Assembly (NCBI RefSeq): GCF_016798325.1
Contig: NZ_JAERVO010000003.1
Span: 310,001-374,000 of the forward strand
DNA length: 64,000 nt
Direction: 5' to 3'
From: Marinobacter mangrovi
GTDB taxonomy: Bacteria; Pseudomonadota; Gammaproteobacteria; Pseudomonadales; Oleiphilaceae
Shown in pieces: positions 42,556-51,820 of the stretch (within the stretch, counting starts at the first letter, position 1; each line of letters opens with the position of its first letter). The notes under the pieces were generated by a model. That model was not told where the DNA came from, searched no databases, and saw only the letters and a program-made list of their open reading frames with translations. The translations under genes were made by a program, and so were the position numbers.

Positions 42556-43443
42556 ATGCTGAGTTTTCTGCCCGCCCCGGTCCGGGGTGTCATTGCCGCC
42601 GTACTGCTCGCCATCAACACCGTTTTCTGGTGCGTGCTGCTCTACATTCCGGCGCTGCTCAAGCTGATTCCGATCAAGCCCTGGCAGGGCTTCTGCACCC
42701 GGATCATCATCATGATTTCCGAGGCCTGGGTGGCCTGCAATACGGGTTGGCAGATGCTGACCCAGAGCACGAAATGGGACGTCGAAGGGGCCGATAAGCT
42801 CCGCCGAGAGGGGTGGTACCTGGTGCTGTCCAACCACCAGAGCTGGGTGGACATCTTTGCCATGCAGCGGGTGTTCAACCGCCGGGCGCCGTTCCTCAAG
42901 TTCTTCCTCAAGCGGGAGCTGATCTACGTGCCGGTGATCGGCCTGGCCTGGTGGGGCCTGGATTTCCCGTTCATGAAGCGTTATTCCCGCGAGTACCTGA
43001 TCAAGCACCCGGAAAAGCGCGGCCAGGACATGGTCTCCACCCGCAAGGCCTGTGAAAAATTCCGCTTTGCACCGGTCTCGGTGATGAACTTCGTGGAAGG
43101 GACCCGTTTCACCCCGGCCAAGCACGCCAAACAGAAATCCCCCTACAAGCACCTGCTGCAGCCCAAGGCCGGTGGGGCAGGGTTCGTGCTGGACGCGATG
43201 GGCGATTCGATCGAAACGCTGGTGGACGTGACCATTGCCTACCCGGACGGGGCGCCGAGCTTCTGGGATTTCCTCTGCGGCCGGGTGTCGACGGTTCGCC
43301 TGCGCATCGACACCGTGCCCATACCGGCTCACCTCAAGGGGCGGGATTACAGCGAGGATGCCGCCTTCCGTAAGGAGATGAAGGCCTGGCTGGGCAGCGT
43401 ATGGTCCGAGAAGGACCAGATGCTGGAGTCGCTGAACGCCTGA
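42556..43443 (+). CDS. Lysophospholipid acyltransferase (YihG/PlsC-like)
   Basis: This 295-residue inner-membrane enzyme has N-terminal hydrophobic helices. The acyltransferase motif NHQSWVD (H94-x4-D99) and the EGTR motif (181-184) are both present. Relatives transfer an acyl chain to 1-acylglycerol-phosphate or act as long-chain-specific acyltransferases. In-frame starts at 42517 and 42535 are possible; I chose 42556 for fit with the family. Confidence 0.87.
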   Translation: MLSFLPAPVRGVIAAVLLAINTVFWCVLLYIPALLKLIPIKPWQGFCTRIIIMISEAWVACNTGWQMLTQSTKWDVEGADKLRREGWYLVLSNHQSWVDIFAMQRVFNRRAPFLKFFLKRELIYVPVIGLAWWGLDFPFMKRYSREYLIKHPEKRGQDMVSTRKACEKFRFAPVSVMNFVEGTRFTPAKHAKQKSPYKHLLQPKAGGAGFVLDAMGDSIETLVDVTIAYPDGAPSFWDFLCGRVSTVRLRIDTVPIPAHLKGRDYSEDAAFRKEMKAWLGSVWSEKDQMLESLNA

Positions 43444-43466
43444 TTCAGGCGCGAATCAGAGGCGCC

Positions 43467-44987
43467 CTAGCGCACCTCTTCGCCGGCGTCGGCGGACTGC
43501 AGCAGTCCGCTGGCGGGCACGGCCTTCAGCAGGTCGTCCACCGCCTGGGGCCGGCTGAACAGGAAGCCCTGACCGTAGTGGGCACCCATGCCCAGCAGGC
43601 AACCCAGTTCCGCCTCGGTTTCAATGCCCTCGGCCACCACATCCAGCTCCAGTCGCTCGCACAGGGTCAAGATCATTTCCAGGATGGCCCGTTTCTCGTT
43701 GTCGTGATCCAGCCCGGAGACCAGGCTGCGGTCGATCTTGAGCTGATCCAGGGGCAGGTTGCGGATGTAGGCCAGCGACGAATAGCCCGAACCGAAGTCA
43801 TCCAGCGCAATGGCGATGCCCTGCTTGCGCAGGCGGTGGATCAGGTGGATGGCTACGTTGGGATCGGCCATTACGGCGGTTTCGGTCAACTCGATTTTCA
43901 GCCGCCGCGGATCGGCGTCGGCGGTTTTGAGGATCTGCAGAATCTGGTCGGCCAGGTTGGGGTCGTGCAGCTGGGTCGGTGACAGGTTCACGCTGAAGGT
44001 AAAGTCGTCGCCGAAATGCTTTTGCAGGCGGGCGTCCTGCATCAGCGGCACGGCCTGGCGCATCATCTGGTCGCTGAGCGGACGAATCAGGCCGGTGCGT
44101 TCGGCCACGGGCACGAAGACCGAGGGCGAGATCAGTCCGCGTTCGGGATGACGGATACGCGAGAGCACTTCAAAGCCGGTCACCTGGCCGTGCTGCAAAT
44201 CCACCAACGGTTGCAGGAAGGTCTCCAGCCAGCCCCGGCGCAGGGCCGATCGGATGGTCTGTTCCATGTCCAGGCGACCGTGGCGCTGGGCGCGCATGGT
44301 GTCCTCGAACAGCACGAAACTGCCGGTGCCCTTGCTGCGGGACTCGCCCAGGGCCGCTCTGGCGGCCTGGATCAGGGTGTGGGTGGTGTCGGGACCCTCC
44401 GGGCGCACCCGCGCCGCCGAGGCTACTGCCGATAACCAGACTTGGCGCTCGCCCAGGCTGAAGGGGTCATCCAGGGCGTTCATGATGTGCTGGGCGCGCA
44501 GACGCAACTTGGGTTCGCTGTCCATGGGTACCACGAACGCGAGCGTACCGTCGGGCAGGCTGGCGACCAGTTCGTTGGTGGCCAGGGTGCGCTGCAGGCG
44601 TTCGCGCAAGGCGGTGCGGAGCTGCCGGGTTTCCCGGGCATCGAGGGTTTCGGCAATCAGGGTGCGGTTGGGAATGCTCAGCAGGATCAGCGACAGGACC
44701 GGAGTGTTGGCGCCGCGCAGGCGACGGTCGAGCTGTTCTTCCAGATAATCGGCGTTGGCGAAGCCGGTCTCGGTGTCCAGGTACTGCTGGTCGTGGATCG
44801 CCTGGTCCATCACCGCAAGCAGATGATGGACCGTATCCATCAGTTGCAGCATATCGGCGTCGTCGGAGTCCGACACCACCGGCACAATATCACCCCGGGC
44901 CAGCCGCTCACGCAGCTGGCGGGTGATGTCCTGTATGTTCTGCCGGAATAAGGCGTCGCTTTCCCTGTACTCACTGTCCCTGGACAC
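43467..44987 (-). CDS. Cytoplasmic c-di-GMP phosphodiesterase with degenerate GGDEF
   Basis: This 506-residue protein has no transmembrane helix. A GGDEF-like domain (about 70-235) lacks the signature (LPDGTLAF stands where GGDEF should be), so it is likely inactive or regulatory. The EAL domain (about 245-495) has EVL at 273-275 instead of EAL. It keeps the metal-site ELTET (E366, E369), DDFGSGYSS (D396, D397), LKIDRS and EGIET, so activity is plausible. A GTG start at 44987 has AGAGGTG upstream. Confidence 0.87.
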   Translation of the reverse strand: MSRDSEYRESDALFRQNIQDITRQLRERLARGDIVPVVSDSDDADMLQLMDTVHHLLAVMDQAIHDQQYLDTETGFANADYLEEQLDRRLRGANTPVLSLILLSIPNRTLIAETLDARETRQLRTALRERLQRTLATNELVASLPDGTLAFVVPMDSEPKLRLRAQHIMNALDDPFSLGERQVWLSAVASAARVRPEGPDTTHTLIQAARAALGESRSKGTGSFVLFEDTMRAQRHGRLDMEQTIRSALRRGWLETFLQPLVDLQHGQVTGFEVLSRIRHPERGLISPSVFVPVAERTGLIRPLSDQMMRQAVPLMQDARLQKHFGDDFTFSVNLSPTQLHDPNLADQILQILKTADADPRRLKIELTETAVMADPNVAIHLIHRLRKQGIAIALDDFGSGYSSLAYIRNLPLDQLKIDRSLVSGLDHDNEKRAILEMILTLCERLELDVVAEGIETEAELGCLLGMGAHYGQGFLFSRPQAVDDLLKAVPASGLLQSADAGEEVR

Positions 44988-45078
44988 TGACTCTCACCTC
45001 TGCCGGATTGCACCGGATTCAAGACGGATACATCACGTGGCGTGGTGCGGCGTTACCAGTCTGTTGGAAAACCGGGTT

Positions 45079-45273
45079 TTATTCTTCTGGTTCGTCTTCG
45101 ATGTCTTCAGGGTGTTCGTGCCGATACCGTTCCCAGTCTTCCCAGTCATGAGGCGTCCCGGCGTGGGGCCGCTTCAGGTGACGGGCGTGGTCGAGTGCCC
45201 GACCGCGCAGGCTGTGGTCTTTCTCGTCCTCTTCGTCGAAGCCGTACTTCTTGAGGAATTCATCGGGTCGCAT
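45079..45273 (-). CDS. Small acidic hypothetical protein
   Basis: This encodes 64 residues, very rich in Asp, Glu, His and Arg (from MRPDEFLKKYGFDEEDEKDHS to EDIEDEPEE). A perfect AGGAGGTG ribosome binding site sits four bases before the ATG, which makes a real gene likely. It follows RNase II by 75 bp on the same strand. I do not recognise the family. Confidence 0.75.
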   Translation of the reverse strand: MRPDEFLKKYGFDEEDEKDHSLRGRALDHARHLKRPHAGTPHDWEDWERYRHEHPEDIEDEPEE

Positions 45274-45348
45274 GGTTCACCTCCTGAGGGGTGGTGCCAG
45301 GCTGTTTTGGGGACGTTCATTCGACTATGAGCGTCCCACTCGGTCTTT

Positions 45349-47334
45349 TCAAGAGCGTTCTGCCGGGTCCGGGGTCTCGCTGTCGCCGGTTTCCGCCAGT
45401 TTGAACTGCACCTGACGCTTGTCCGCATCCACGCCGGCAAAGGTCACGGTGACCGGCTGGTCGAGCTGGAAGATACGCTCTTCCGGGCCCGTCAGGCGCA
45501 GGGTCACCGGGTCGAAGCTGTACTTGCCGGTCATGTCCCGGGTGGTCACGAAGCCCTCAATACCGTTGCTGTCCAGACGCACAAAGAAACCGGCTGAGGT
45601 GGTCCGGGAAATCACACCGGTGTGGGTCTGCTTGCCCAGTTGCGGCGCGTACAGCGACTTCAGCCACTGCTCCAGGGCGTTGGCCGCCCGGCGGGCGTTG
45701 AACTGGGCGTCCTGCAATGCGGCCATGGCCTCGGCGTTCATGTCCGCCTTCTTGCCATTCCACAGGGCGGCCCGCAGCAGGCGGTGGACCTGGAAGTCGG
45801 AATATTTGCGCAGCGGCGACGTAAAGGTGGTGTAGGCTGGCAGCCCCATGCCCTGGTGCGGGGCCGGGGTGGCCGAGAGCTCCGCCCGGGCCAGCTGGCG
45901 CATCAGGATGGATTTGACCGGGACCTCGGCCTCGAGCTTTTCAGTCGCCCGCATCAGCTCGCGGAAACCCTCGGCGCTGGTGATGTCCAGTTCGGTCAGT
46001 TCGGGCGCATAGCGCTTGAGCAACTCGCGGATGTTGTCGAGCCGATCGTCCCGCAGGCCTGGATGGGTGATGAACAGGCCATTCGGGCTATTCGCCTCGA
46101 GCGCGCTGGCGGCACAGCGGTTGGCGGCGACCATGCACTCTTCCACCAGTCGGTGGGCTTCGTTCTGCTGGGACGGCTCGATGGTGCGGATATGCCGGTT
46201 CTCATCCAGGCGCAGGCGGAATTCCGGGCGATCCTGGCTGAGCAGGGCGTGTTCCTCGCGCCAGCGGCGCAGGGCGTTGGCGGCTTGCGCCAGTTGGTCG
46301 ATATTGGCACTGACCGCGTCCGGCAGGGCCTGGATCTCTTCGTCGCTGCGCCCGGCAATCACGCCGTCCACCAGATCGTAGCTGAGCTTACCGTGGGAGC
46401 GGATGACCGCTTCCTTCAGGCTGAATTCGCCCAGTGACCCGTCGTTGTTGACCTGGATGTCGCACACGACCGCCAGCCGCCGCACGTCCGGCACCAGTGA
46501 ACACAGCTGGGTGCTCAGGGTGTCGTGCAGCATCGGCCGCGGCTCGCCCGGGAAGTAGATGGCGGTCGCGCGCCGGCGGGCCTCCCGCTCGACCGGTCCG
46601 TTCACCTGGAGCAGTGCGGTGGGGTCGGCGATGGCGACGGACAGGGTCCAGCCGGTGGCGTTGGGAATGGCGCAGAGGGCGTCGTCCATGTCCTGGGTGC
46701 TGGGGCTGTCGATGGTCACGAACGGGTCGCCGGTGCGGTCGTCGCGGCCTTCGGCCAACTGCGCCACCCGATCCTCGTTGAGCTGCTCCAGCTCGTCTGC
46801 TGCGTCTTGTGGCCAGTCTTCATTGAGGTCGTACTGGGCCAGGGTGACGGCGCGCTCGATGCCGCTCCGGTCAGGCTTGCCCAGCACGCGCAGGATACCG
46901 GCCTGACCCTTGCCGTCTTTCACCGGATGTTTGGCCACCTCGCAGTAGATAAAGTCGCCCGGCTCGGCCCCGGCACGCTGCTTGGGCGGAATGAACAGCC
47001 AGTGATTGAGGCCGGGGGTTTCCGGCGCCACGAAATGCCCTTTGCCGCGTACCTTATAACGACCCACAAAGGTTTTCAGCGGCGATTCCAGCAGCTTGTC
47101 TATCTGGCCGTAGGTCTTGCCCTTTTCGCCTTCGTGTTCGGTGACCTCGACACGGTCGCCGGGCAGCACGCGCTGCATCTGCTCCTGGGGCAGGTACAGG
47201 TCACGGCCGTCGTCCAGAGCCACGAAGCCGAAACGGCCGTTGGTGGCCTTGACTGTGCCGGGGTGAACCACCTTGTTGGCTTCGATGTCGGTTTTGAGCT
47301 GGCGCAACTGCGAAAGGGCGTCGGCGTTTAGCAT
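45349..47334 (-). CDS. rnb: Exoribonuclease II
   Basis: This 661-residue 3'-5' exoribonuclease has N-terminal cold-shock-type RNA-binding regions (about 20-160), an RNB catalytic domain, and a C-terminal S1 domain (about 570-645). The catalytic Asp cluster is VTIDSPSTQDMDDAL (D209, D215, D217, D218). Length and order fit RNase II/R, with the shorter size favouring RNase II. It degrades structured-poor RNA ends in the cytoplasm. Confidence 0.93.
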   Translation of the reverse strand: MLNADALSQLRQLKTDIEANKVVHPGTVKATNGRFGFVALDDGRDLYLPQEQMQRVLPGDRVEVTEHEGEKGKTYGQIDKLLESPLKTFVGRYKVRGKGHFVAPETPGLNHWLFIPPKQRAGAEPGDFIYCEVAKHPVKDGKGQAGILRVLGKPDRSGIERAVTLAQYDLNEDWPQDAADELEQLNEDRVAQLAEGRDDRTGDPFVTIDSPSTQDMDDALCAIPNATGWTLSVAIADPTALLQVNGPVEREARRRATAIYFPGEPRPMLHDTLSTQLCSLVPDVRRLAVVCDIQVNNDGSLGEFSLKEAVIRSHGKLSYDLVDGVIAGRSDEEIQALPDAVSANIDQLAQAANALRRWREEHALLSQDRPEFRLRLDENRHIRTIEPSQQNEAHRLVEECMVAANRCAASALEANSPNGLFITHPGLRDDRLDNIRELLKRYAPELTELDITSAEGFRELMRATEKLEAEVPVKSILMRQLARAELSATPAPHQGMGLPAYTTFTSPLRKYSDFQVHRLLRAALWNGKKADMNAEAMAALQDAQFNARRAANALEQWLKSLYAPQLGKQTHTGVISRTTSAGFFVRLDSNGIEGFVTTRDMTGKYSFDPVTLRLTGPEERIFQLDQPVTVTFAGVDADKRQVQFKLAETGDSETPDPAERS

Positions 47335-47464
47335 GCGATGGAACCTGACTGGCGGGAACTTGAAAATGGACCGGCAGTATACCGGTTATGGCGCGTGTCG
47401 TCAGATGGGAAATGGTGACGATCGTGCAACCGCACGTTGGACCTTCCCCGGGTTGGCGTCCCGG

Positions 47465-48019
47465 CTACCAGCCCAGACCGAAGTGGGGGTCCGTCATGAA
47501 CATAACGCCGGTGTAGGCGCCGGCCAGGGCCAGGCTGGCGGCGAAGGTCACCAGGCTCCAGTGCAGGGTGTGCCGGGCATCACGCCGGGCCAGACCGAGA
47601 ATCACCCCGATCAGCGCCACCAGCAGCAGCGTCAGCGCCAGGGTGACCTGGTTGACGGTCCGGATGGCGACGTTGTTATCGTCGCCGAGGTCCAGGCTGG
47701 CCCGGGTCTGGGGCGCCTGGATGCTGTAGCGATAGAACGGCCAGAAGCGGCCGCAGCGCAGCACGACCGGCTCTCCCAGAGCCGCTGGCGTGCGGCCGGC
47801 GGCGGGTAGCAGCTGGGTGCCGCAGTCGGCGTCCAGCCGATCCAGTTCCGGCGTGTTGACGTTGGTGAACGTCAGGCTGGGGCTGAACAGTGCCTCGCCC
47901 CGGAGTTGGAACAGCGCGTATTCCGCCAGGCTGAGGCTGTAGCTCAGGCTGCCGTAGAGAAACAGCCCGATCAGGAGTATCTGCAGTCGTTTCGGGCGTT
48001 TGCCGGTGATATTCCGCAT
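47465..48019 (-). CDS. Membrane protein of unknown function
   Basis: This 184-residue inner-membrane protein has an N-terminal helix (LQILLIGLFLYGSLSYSLSL) and two later helices (about 120-140 and 150-180). Between them is a periplasmic domain of about 90 residues. I do not recognise the family. The start at 48019 leaves an N-terminal Lys/Arg-rich segment. It diverges from the EF-hand lipoprotein gene. Confidence 0.65.
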   Translation of the reverse strand: MRNITGKRPKRLQILLIGLFLYGSLSYSLSLAEYALFQLRGEALFSPSLTFTNVNTPELDRLDADCGTQLLPAAGRTPAALGEPVVLRCGRFWPFYRYSIQAPQTRASLDLGDDNNVAIRTVNQVTLALTLLLVALIGVILGLARRDARHTLHWSLVTFAASLALAGAYTGVMFMTDPHFGLGW

Positions 48020-48121
48020 GATCCCGCAGGTCCTCGGTCGCGCTCTGGCAGCAGGTGGCAGTCCCGGGAATGTCGGCCATACTGTGGACAAACGATCTGC
48101 ATCCTGCCGGGAGTCTCAAAA

Positions 48122-48478
48122 ATGATAAAGCCCACCGCAGTTTACGCGATCTTGCCGCTTGTCGTCTTCCTGGGCGCCTGTGCCGCGCCCCCGGACCAGC
48201 CACCACAAAGCCGGAAGTTGGCGGACGGCCCGCGGGGTCAGTTTGAATGCGCCGATCGTAACAGCAACGACTACATTGACCGGGCGGAGCTGGTCTACTT
48301 ACGCCAGTGCGGTGTCGGCGAGGACCTGCGCTGCGGCTCAGTCCCCGACACGATGGCGCCGATCCCGGCCAGGGACGAGTTTGAAGGCGGCCGCCGGATG
48401 CTGGAAGTGATGGACGCGGACGGCGACAACCGCATCAGCAAGCTGGAATTCCGCGCCCACTGCAACAGCAATCGATAG
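48122..48478 (+). CDS. Lipoprotein with two EF-hand motifs
   Basis: This 118-residue protein has a lipoprotein signal peptide with lipobox LGAC (Cys20). It has two EF-hand loops: DRNSNDYIDRAE (45-56) and DADGDNRISKLE near the C-terminus. Four Cys residues after the lipid Cys may form disulfides. It probably binds Ca2+ in the periplasm. Confidence 0.85.
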   Translation: MIKPTAVYAILPLVVFLGACAAPPDQPPQSRKLADGPRGQFECADRNSNDYIDRAELVYLRQCGVGEDLRCGSVPDTMAPIPARDEFEGGRRMLEVMDADGDNRISKLEFRAHCNSNR

Positions 48479-48484
48479 AACCCG

Positions 48485-48934
48485 TCAGTCGTACCGGGCG
48501 AACGGGCGGGTCTGGCCGTCCGCGTTGAACAGCAGCACCTGATAGGCGTCGCGACGGTTGCCCATGTCCATACCCGGTGAACCAATCGGCATGCCGGGCA
48601 CGCTCAGTCCCCGCGCCTTGGGCGCCTCGGCCAAAAGCCTGTGAATATCCGCCGCCGGCACGTGGCCCTCGATCACATAATCCCCGATGAACGCGGTGTG
48701 GCAGCTGGCCAGATTGCGGGGCAGCCCGGCATCCGCCTTGATGCGGTTGATGGCCGTGGTGTCGTGGGCGGTCACCTCAAAGCCGTTGTCCTTCAGGTGG
48801 CCGATCCAGGCCTCGCAGCAGCCACAGGTCGGCGACTTGTAGACGGTGATGGCCTCCCCGGCCGCAGCCAGGGTGCTGAGCAGGGTGGTGCCGCCGAACA
48901 GGGCGGCGCGCAGCAGTGGATGTGACGCTTTCAT
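48485..48934 (-). CDS. DUF411 metal-binding protein
   Basis: This 149-residue exported protein has a signal peptide (MKASHPLLRAALFGGTTLLSTLAAAGEA). DUF411 carries the Cys motif SPTCGCCEAW (Cys37, 39, 40), and the conserved HTAFIGDYVIEGHVPAADIHRLL and GLSVPGMPIGSPGMDMG. DUF411 proteins occur with copper or silver efflux genes. Gene order after copA and the 36-aa peptide supports a copper role. The start at 48934 has GAGG upstream. Confidence 0.88.
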   Translation of the reverse strand: MKASHPLLRAALFGGTTLLSTLAAAGEAITVYKSPTCGCCEAWIGHLKDNGFEVTAHDTTAINRIKADAGLPRNLASCHTAFIGDYVIEGHVPAADIHRLLAEAPKARGLSVPGMPIGSPGMDMGNRRDAYQVLLFNADGQTRPFARYD

Positions 48935-48944
48935 GGAAATGGCC

Positions 48945-49055
48945 TCAGTGGTGGTGATGGGAGGAATCGCCACCGGACGGGCCGCTCAGCCAGAACCAGT
49001 AGACGATAAAGGCGGCCAGCAACAGGCCGGCGCCATTGATCAGTAACGTGCTCAT
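48945..49055 (-). CDS. 36-aa membrane peptide with His tail, coupled to copA
   Basis: The start ATG (49055-49053) overlaps the copA stop by one base (TGATG), so translation is coupled, and GGAGG-type sequence precedes it. The frame gives MSTLLINGAGLLLAAFIVYW, continuing FWLSGPSGGDSSHHHH, 36 residues ending at the TGA at 48947-48945. One hydrophobic helix (about 9-24) is followed by a Gly/Ser linker and four terminal His, which would suit metal binding near a membrane. It stands between copA and the DUF411 gene. I do not know a named family. Confidence 0.8.
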   Translation of the reverse strand: MSTLLINGAGLLLAAFIVYWFWLSGPSGGDSSHHHH

Positions 49056-51820
49056 CAGGAGGCCTCCTGGTGTTTAACGGGTTTGAAAAAGCGCAGCCGG
49101 TTGGCGTTGGAGACGACGGTCACCGACGACAGGGACATGGCCGCCCCTGCCAGGATCGGACTCATCAGGATGCCCCAGACCGGATACAGGATGCCGGCGG
49201 CGATCGGAACCCCGAGACTGTTGTAAGCAAAGGCCCCCAGCAGGTTCTGGCGGATATTGCGCACCGTAGCCCGGGAGATCTCGATGGCATCGGTGACGCC
49301 CTGCAGGGAACTGCGCATCAGGGTGATGGACGCGCTCTCGATGGCCACATCGGTGCCGGCACCGATGGCAAACCCAACATCGGCGGCGGCCAGGGCCGGG
49401 GCGTCGTTGATGCCGTCGCCCACCATGGCCACACGCCGCCCCTCGTCACGCAGCTGTTTGACGATGCTGGCCTTGTCTTCCGGCAATACGTTGGCATGCA
49501 CCTCGTCGATACCGACCTGACGGGCAATCGCCCGGGCGCTGGCTTCGACGTCGCCGGTGAGCATCACGACTCGAATGCCCTGGTCGGTCATGCGGGCGAT
49601 GGCCGCCTTGGAGTCGTCCTTGATGCGGTCGGCGACACCGATGACACCCAGCGCCTGGGCGTCCCGGGCCAGGAACAGCGGTGTGCCGGCATCGTTCGAG
49701 ATGGCCTCGGCCGCGTCGCTCAGGCCGGACAGGTCCACGCCTTCGCTTTCCAGCCAGCGGCGATTGCCCAGACGCAGTGTCTGGCCATCGGCCTGGGCCG
49801 TGACGCCCTGGCCGTTCAGGGCTTCGAAGCCGCTGCTGCTGAACCGTTCCACCCTCCGCTCATCGGCGGCGGTCAGGATCGCCTGCGCCAGCGGGTGTTC
49901 GGAGTGTTGCTCGAGGCCGGCAGCCAACCCCAACAGCTCGTTCTCGCTGACACCGTCCGCTGGCACCAGCTGGGTGACGCGGGGCTTGCCTTCGGTGATG
50001 GTGCCGGTCTTGTCCAGCACCACCGTGTCGAGCTGGCCGGCCAGCTGCAGGGCTTCCCCCTGACGGATCAGGATGCCGTGTTCGGCGGCTTTACCCACGC
50101 CGACCATCACCGACATGGGCGTGGCCAGCCCCAGCGCGCAGGGGCAGGCGATGATCAGCACCGTGGTGGCGGCCACCAGCATGTGCGCCGCTGCCGGGGC
50201 CGGGCCGACGTTGTACCAGACCAGCGCTGCGGCAATGGCGATGAGCAGGATGGTGGGCACGAAAATCGCCGAGATCCGATCCGCCAGCCGGCCGATGGGT
50301 GGTTTCTCGCCCTGGGCCTTTTTCACCAGCTGGATGATCTGGGCCAGGGCGGTTTCCGAGCCGACCCGGGTCGCCTGGCACACCAGCGCGCCGCTGCTGT
50401 TGATGGTGCCGGCGGACACCTCGTCGTCTTTGGCCTTGTTCACTGGCATGGGCTCACCGGTGAGCATGCTTTCATCGATGCGACTTTCGCCTTCAACGAC
50501 CACCGCATCCACCGGGACCTTTTCGCCGGGGCGCACGCGGAAGTTATCGCCCACTTGCACCTCTTCCACCGGGATGTCGACCTCCTGACCGTCGCGGATG
50601 ACCCGGGCGGTGCGGGCGCGCAGGTCGAGCAGACGGCGGATGGCCTGTGACGTCCGGCCTCGGGCACGCAGTTCCAGCGCCTGGCCGAGGTTGATCAGGC
50701 CGATGATCATGGCCGACGCCTCGAAATAGACATGCCGGGCGGCTTCCGGCAACAGCTCAGGCGCCAGCACGACGCCCATGGAATAGAGCCACGCGGTGCC
50801 GGTGCCCAGGGCGATCAGGGTGTCCATGTTGGCGTTGTGATGGCGAAAGGCCTTCCAGGCGCCGGTGAAGTAATGGCCGCCGGCCAGCACCAGCACAGCG
50901 AGTGTCACGGCGCCGACGATCAGCCAGCCGATGCGGGTGTCACCGGTGACGGCCATGGTGCCGCCGAACAGCCCCCAGGCCATCAGCGGAAGGCCCAGTC
51001 CCAGACCCACGGCCATCTTGATCAGCAGGGTCCGGTATTCCTTGCGGCTGGCGGCTTCCTTCTCGTCATCCACCGCCTCCTGGTCGTGAATCTCGCTGGC
51101 GCCGTAGCCGGCGCTGCTGATGGCCTGGATCAGGGCATCGGCGCTGGCATGCCCCTGGGCGGTGGCGGTCAGGTCGGCCAGGTTCATGCGCGCCTCGGTC
51201 ACGCCGGGAACCCGCTGCATGGCAGTCTCGATGGTGCGTACGCAGGAGGCACAGGTGGCGCCGGTGATCGACAGGTGGATCTCGCTATCGTCGGCGTGGG
51301 AGCCGCTACTGGATCGGTCCTGGGGTGACGTGGCGGCGGATGTTGCGGGCTCGGGCGGGCCGCTGTCCGCCTCTCCGTTATCAACGGCGTCCGCCCGTTG
51401 TGCCGGATAGCCCGCGTCGGAGATGCGCTGGACGGCCTCTTCCGCGTCGATACCGGCCGGCAGGGTAACGGTCTGGCTCGCCAGGTCGACATCAATATCA
51501 TCCGCTGCGTTTACCAGTGGTGTCACCGCCTCCCGGATCTTCTTGACGCAGCCCTGGCAGGAGGCGCCGCGGATGGTCAGGGTCTCGCCGGCTTGCGCCT
51601 CGACGGGCCGGGCCGGATACCCGGCGTCGGTCACCCGCTGGGCGGCTGCTTCGGCGTCGGTGGCTTCGGGCAGGGTCACGCGCTGCTGGTCCAGGTCGAC
51701 GGTGACCTGCTCCGGATCGGACACCAGATCGGCCAGGGACGCGCGGATCTTGCGCACGCAACCCTGACAGGAGGCTCCCTGGATGGCCAATTGGATGGGG
51801 TGTCGCGTTGCGGTGTTCAT
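49055..51820 (-). CDS. copA: Copper-type P1B ATPase with three metal-binding domains
   Basis: This 921-residue inner-membrane P-type ATPase exports Cu+ (or Ag+). Three N-terminal heavy-metal-associated domains carry Cys pairs: C18/C21 and C88/C91 (both GASCQGC) and C190/C193 (GATCASC). The transport site is C559-P-C561 in IIACPCALG, the phosphorylation Asp603 lies in DKTGT, and MVGDGINDAPAL is the hinge motif. The first two metal domains are a tandem duplication of about 70 residues. A Ser/Ala/Pro linker (about 140-180) precedes the third. Its start overlaps the upstream MerR gene by ATGA. Confidence 0.95.
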   Translation of the reverse strand: MNTATRHPIQLAIQGASCQGCVRKIRASLADLVSDPEQVTVDLDQQRVTLPEATDAEAAAQRVTDAGYPARPVEAQAGETLTIRGASCQGCVKKIREAVTPLVNAADDIDVDLASQTVTLPAGIDAEEAVQRISDAGYPAQRADAVDNGEADSGPPEPATSAATSPQDRSSSGSHADDSEIHLSITGATCASCVRTIETAMQRVPGVTEARMNLADLTATAQGHASADALIQAISSAGYGASEIHDQEAVDDEKEAASRKEYRTLLIKMAVGLGLGLPLMAWGLFGGTMAVTGDTRIGWLIVGAVTLAVLVLAGGHYFTGAWKAFRHHNANMDTLIALGTGTAWLYSMGVVLAPELLPEAARHVYFEASAMIIGLINLGQALELRARGRTSQAIRRLLDLRARTARVIRDGQEVDIPVEEVQVGDNFRVRPGEKVPVDAVVVEGESRIDESMLTGEPMPVNKAKDDEVSAGTINSSGALVCQATRVGSETALAQIIQLVKKAQGEKPPIGRLADRISAIFVPTILLIAIAAALVWYNVGPAPAAAHMLVAATTVLIIACPCALGLATPMSVMVGVGKAAEHGILIRQGEALQLAGQLDTVVLDKTGTITEGKPRVTQLVPADGVSENELLGLAAGLEQHSEHPLAQAILTAADERRVERFSSSGFEALNGQGVTAQADGQTLRLGNRRWLESEGVDLSGLSDAAEAISNDAGTPLFLARDAQALGVIGVADRIKDDSKAAIARMTDQGIRVVMLTGDVEASARAIARQVGIDEVHANVLPEDKASIVKQLRDEGRRVAMVGDGINDAPALAAADVGFAIGAGTDVAIESASITLMRSSLQGVTDAIEISRATVRNIRQNLLGAFAYNSLGVPIAAGILYPVWGILMSPILAGAAMSLSSVTVVSNANRLRFFKPVKHQEAS

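Noticed and set aside
49070-50650. A 526-residue open frame opposite copA
   Set aside because: It is antisense to the P-type ATPase core with no recognisable domain.
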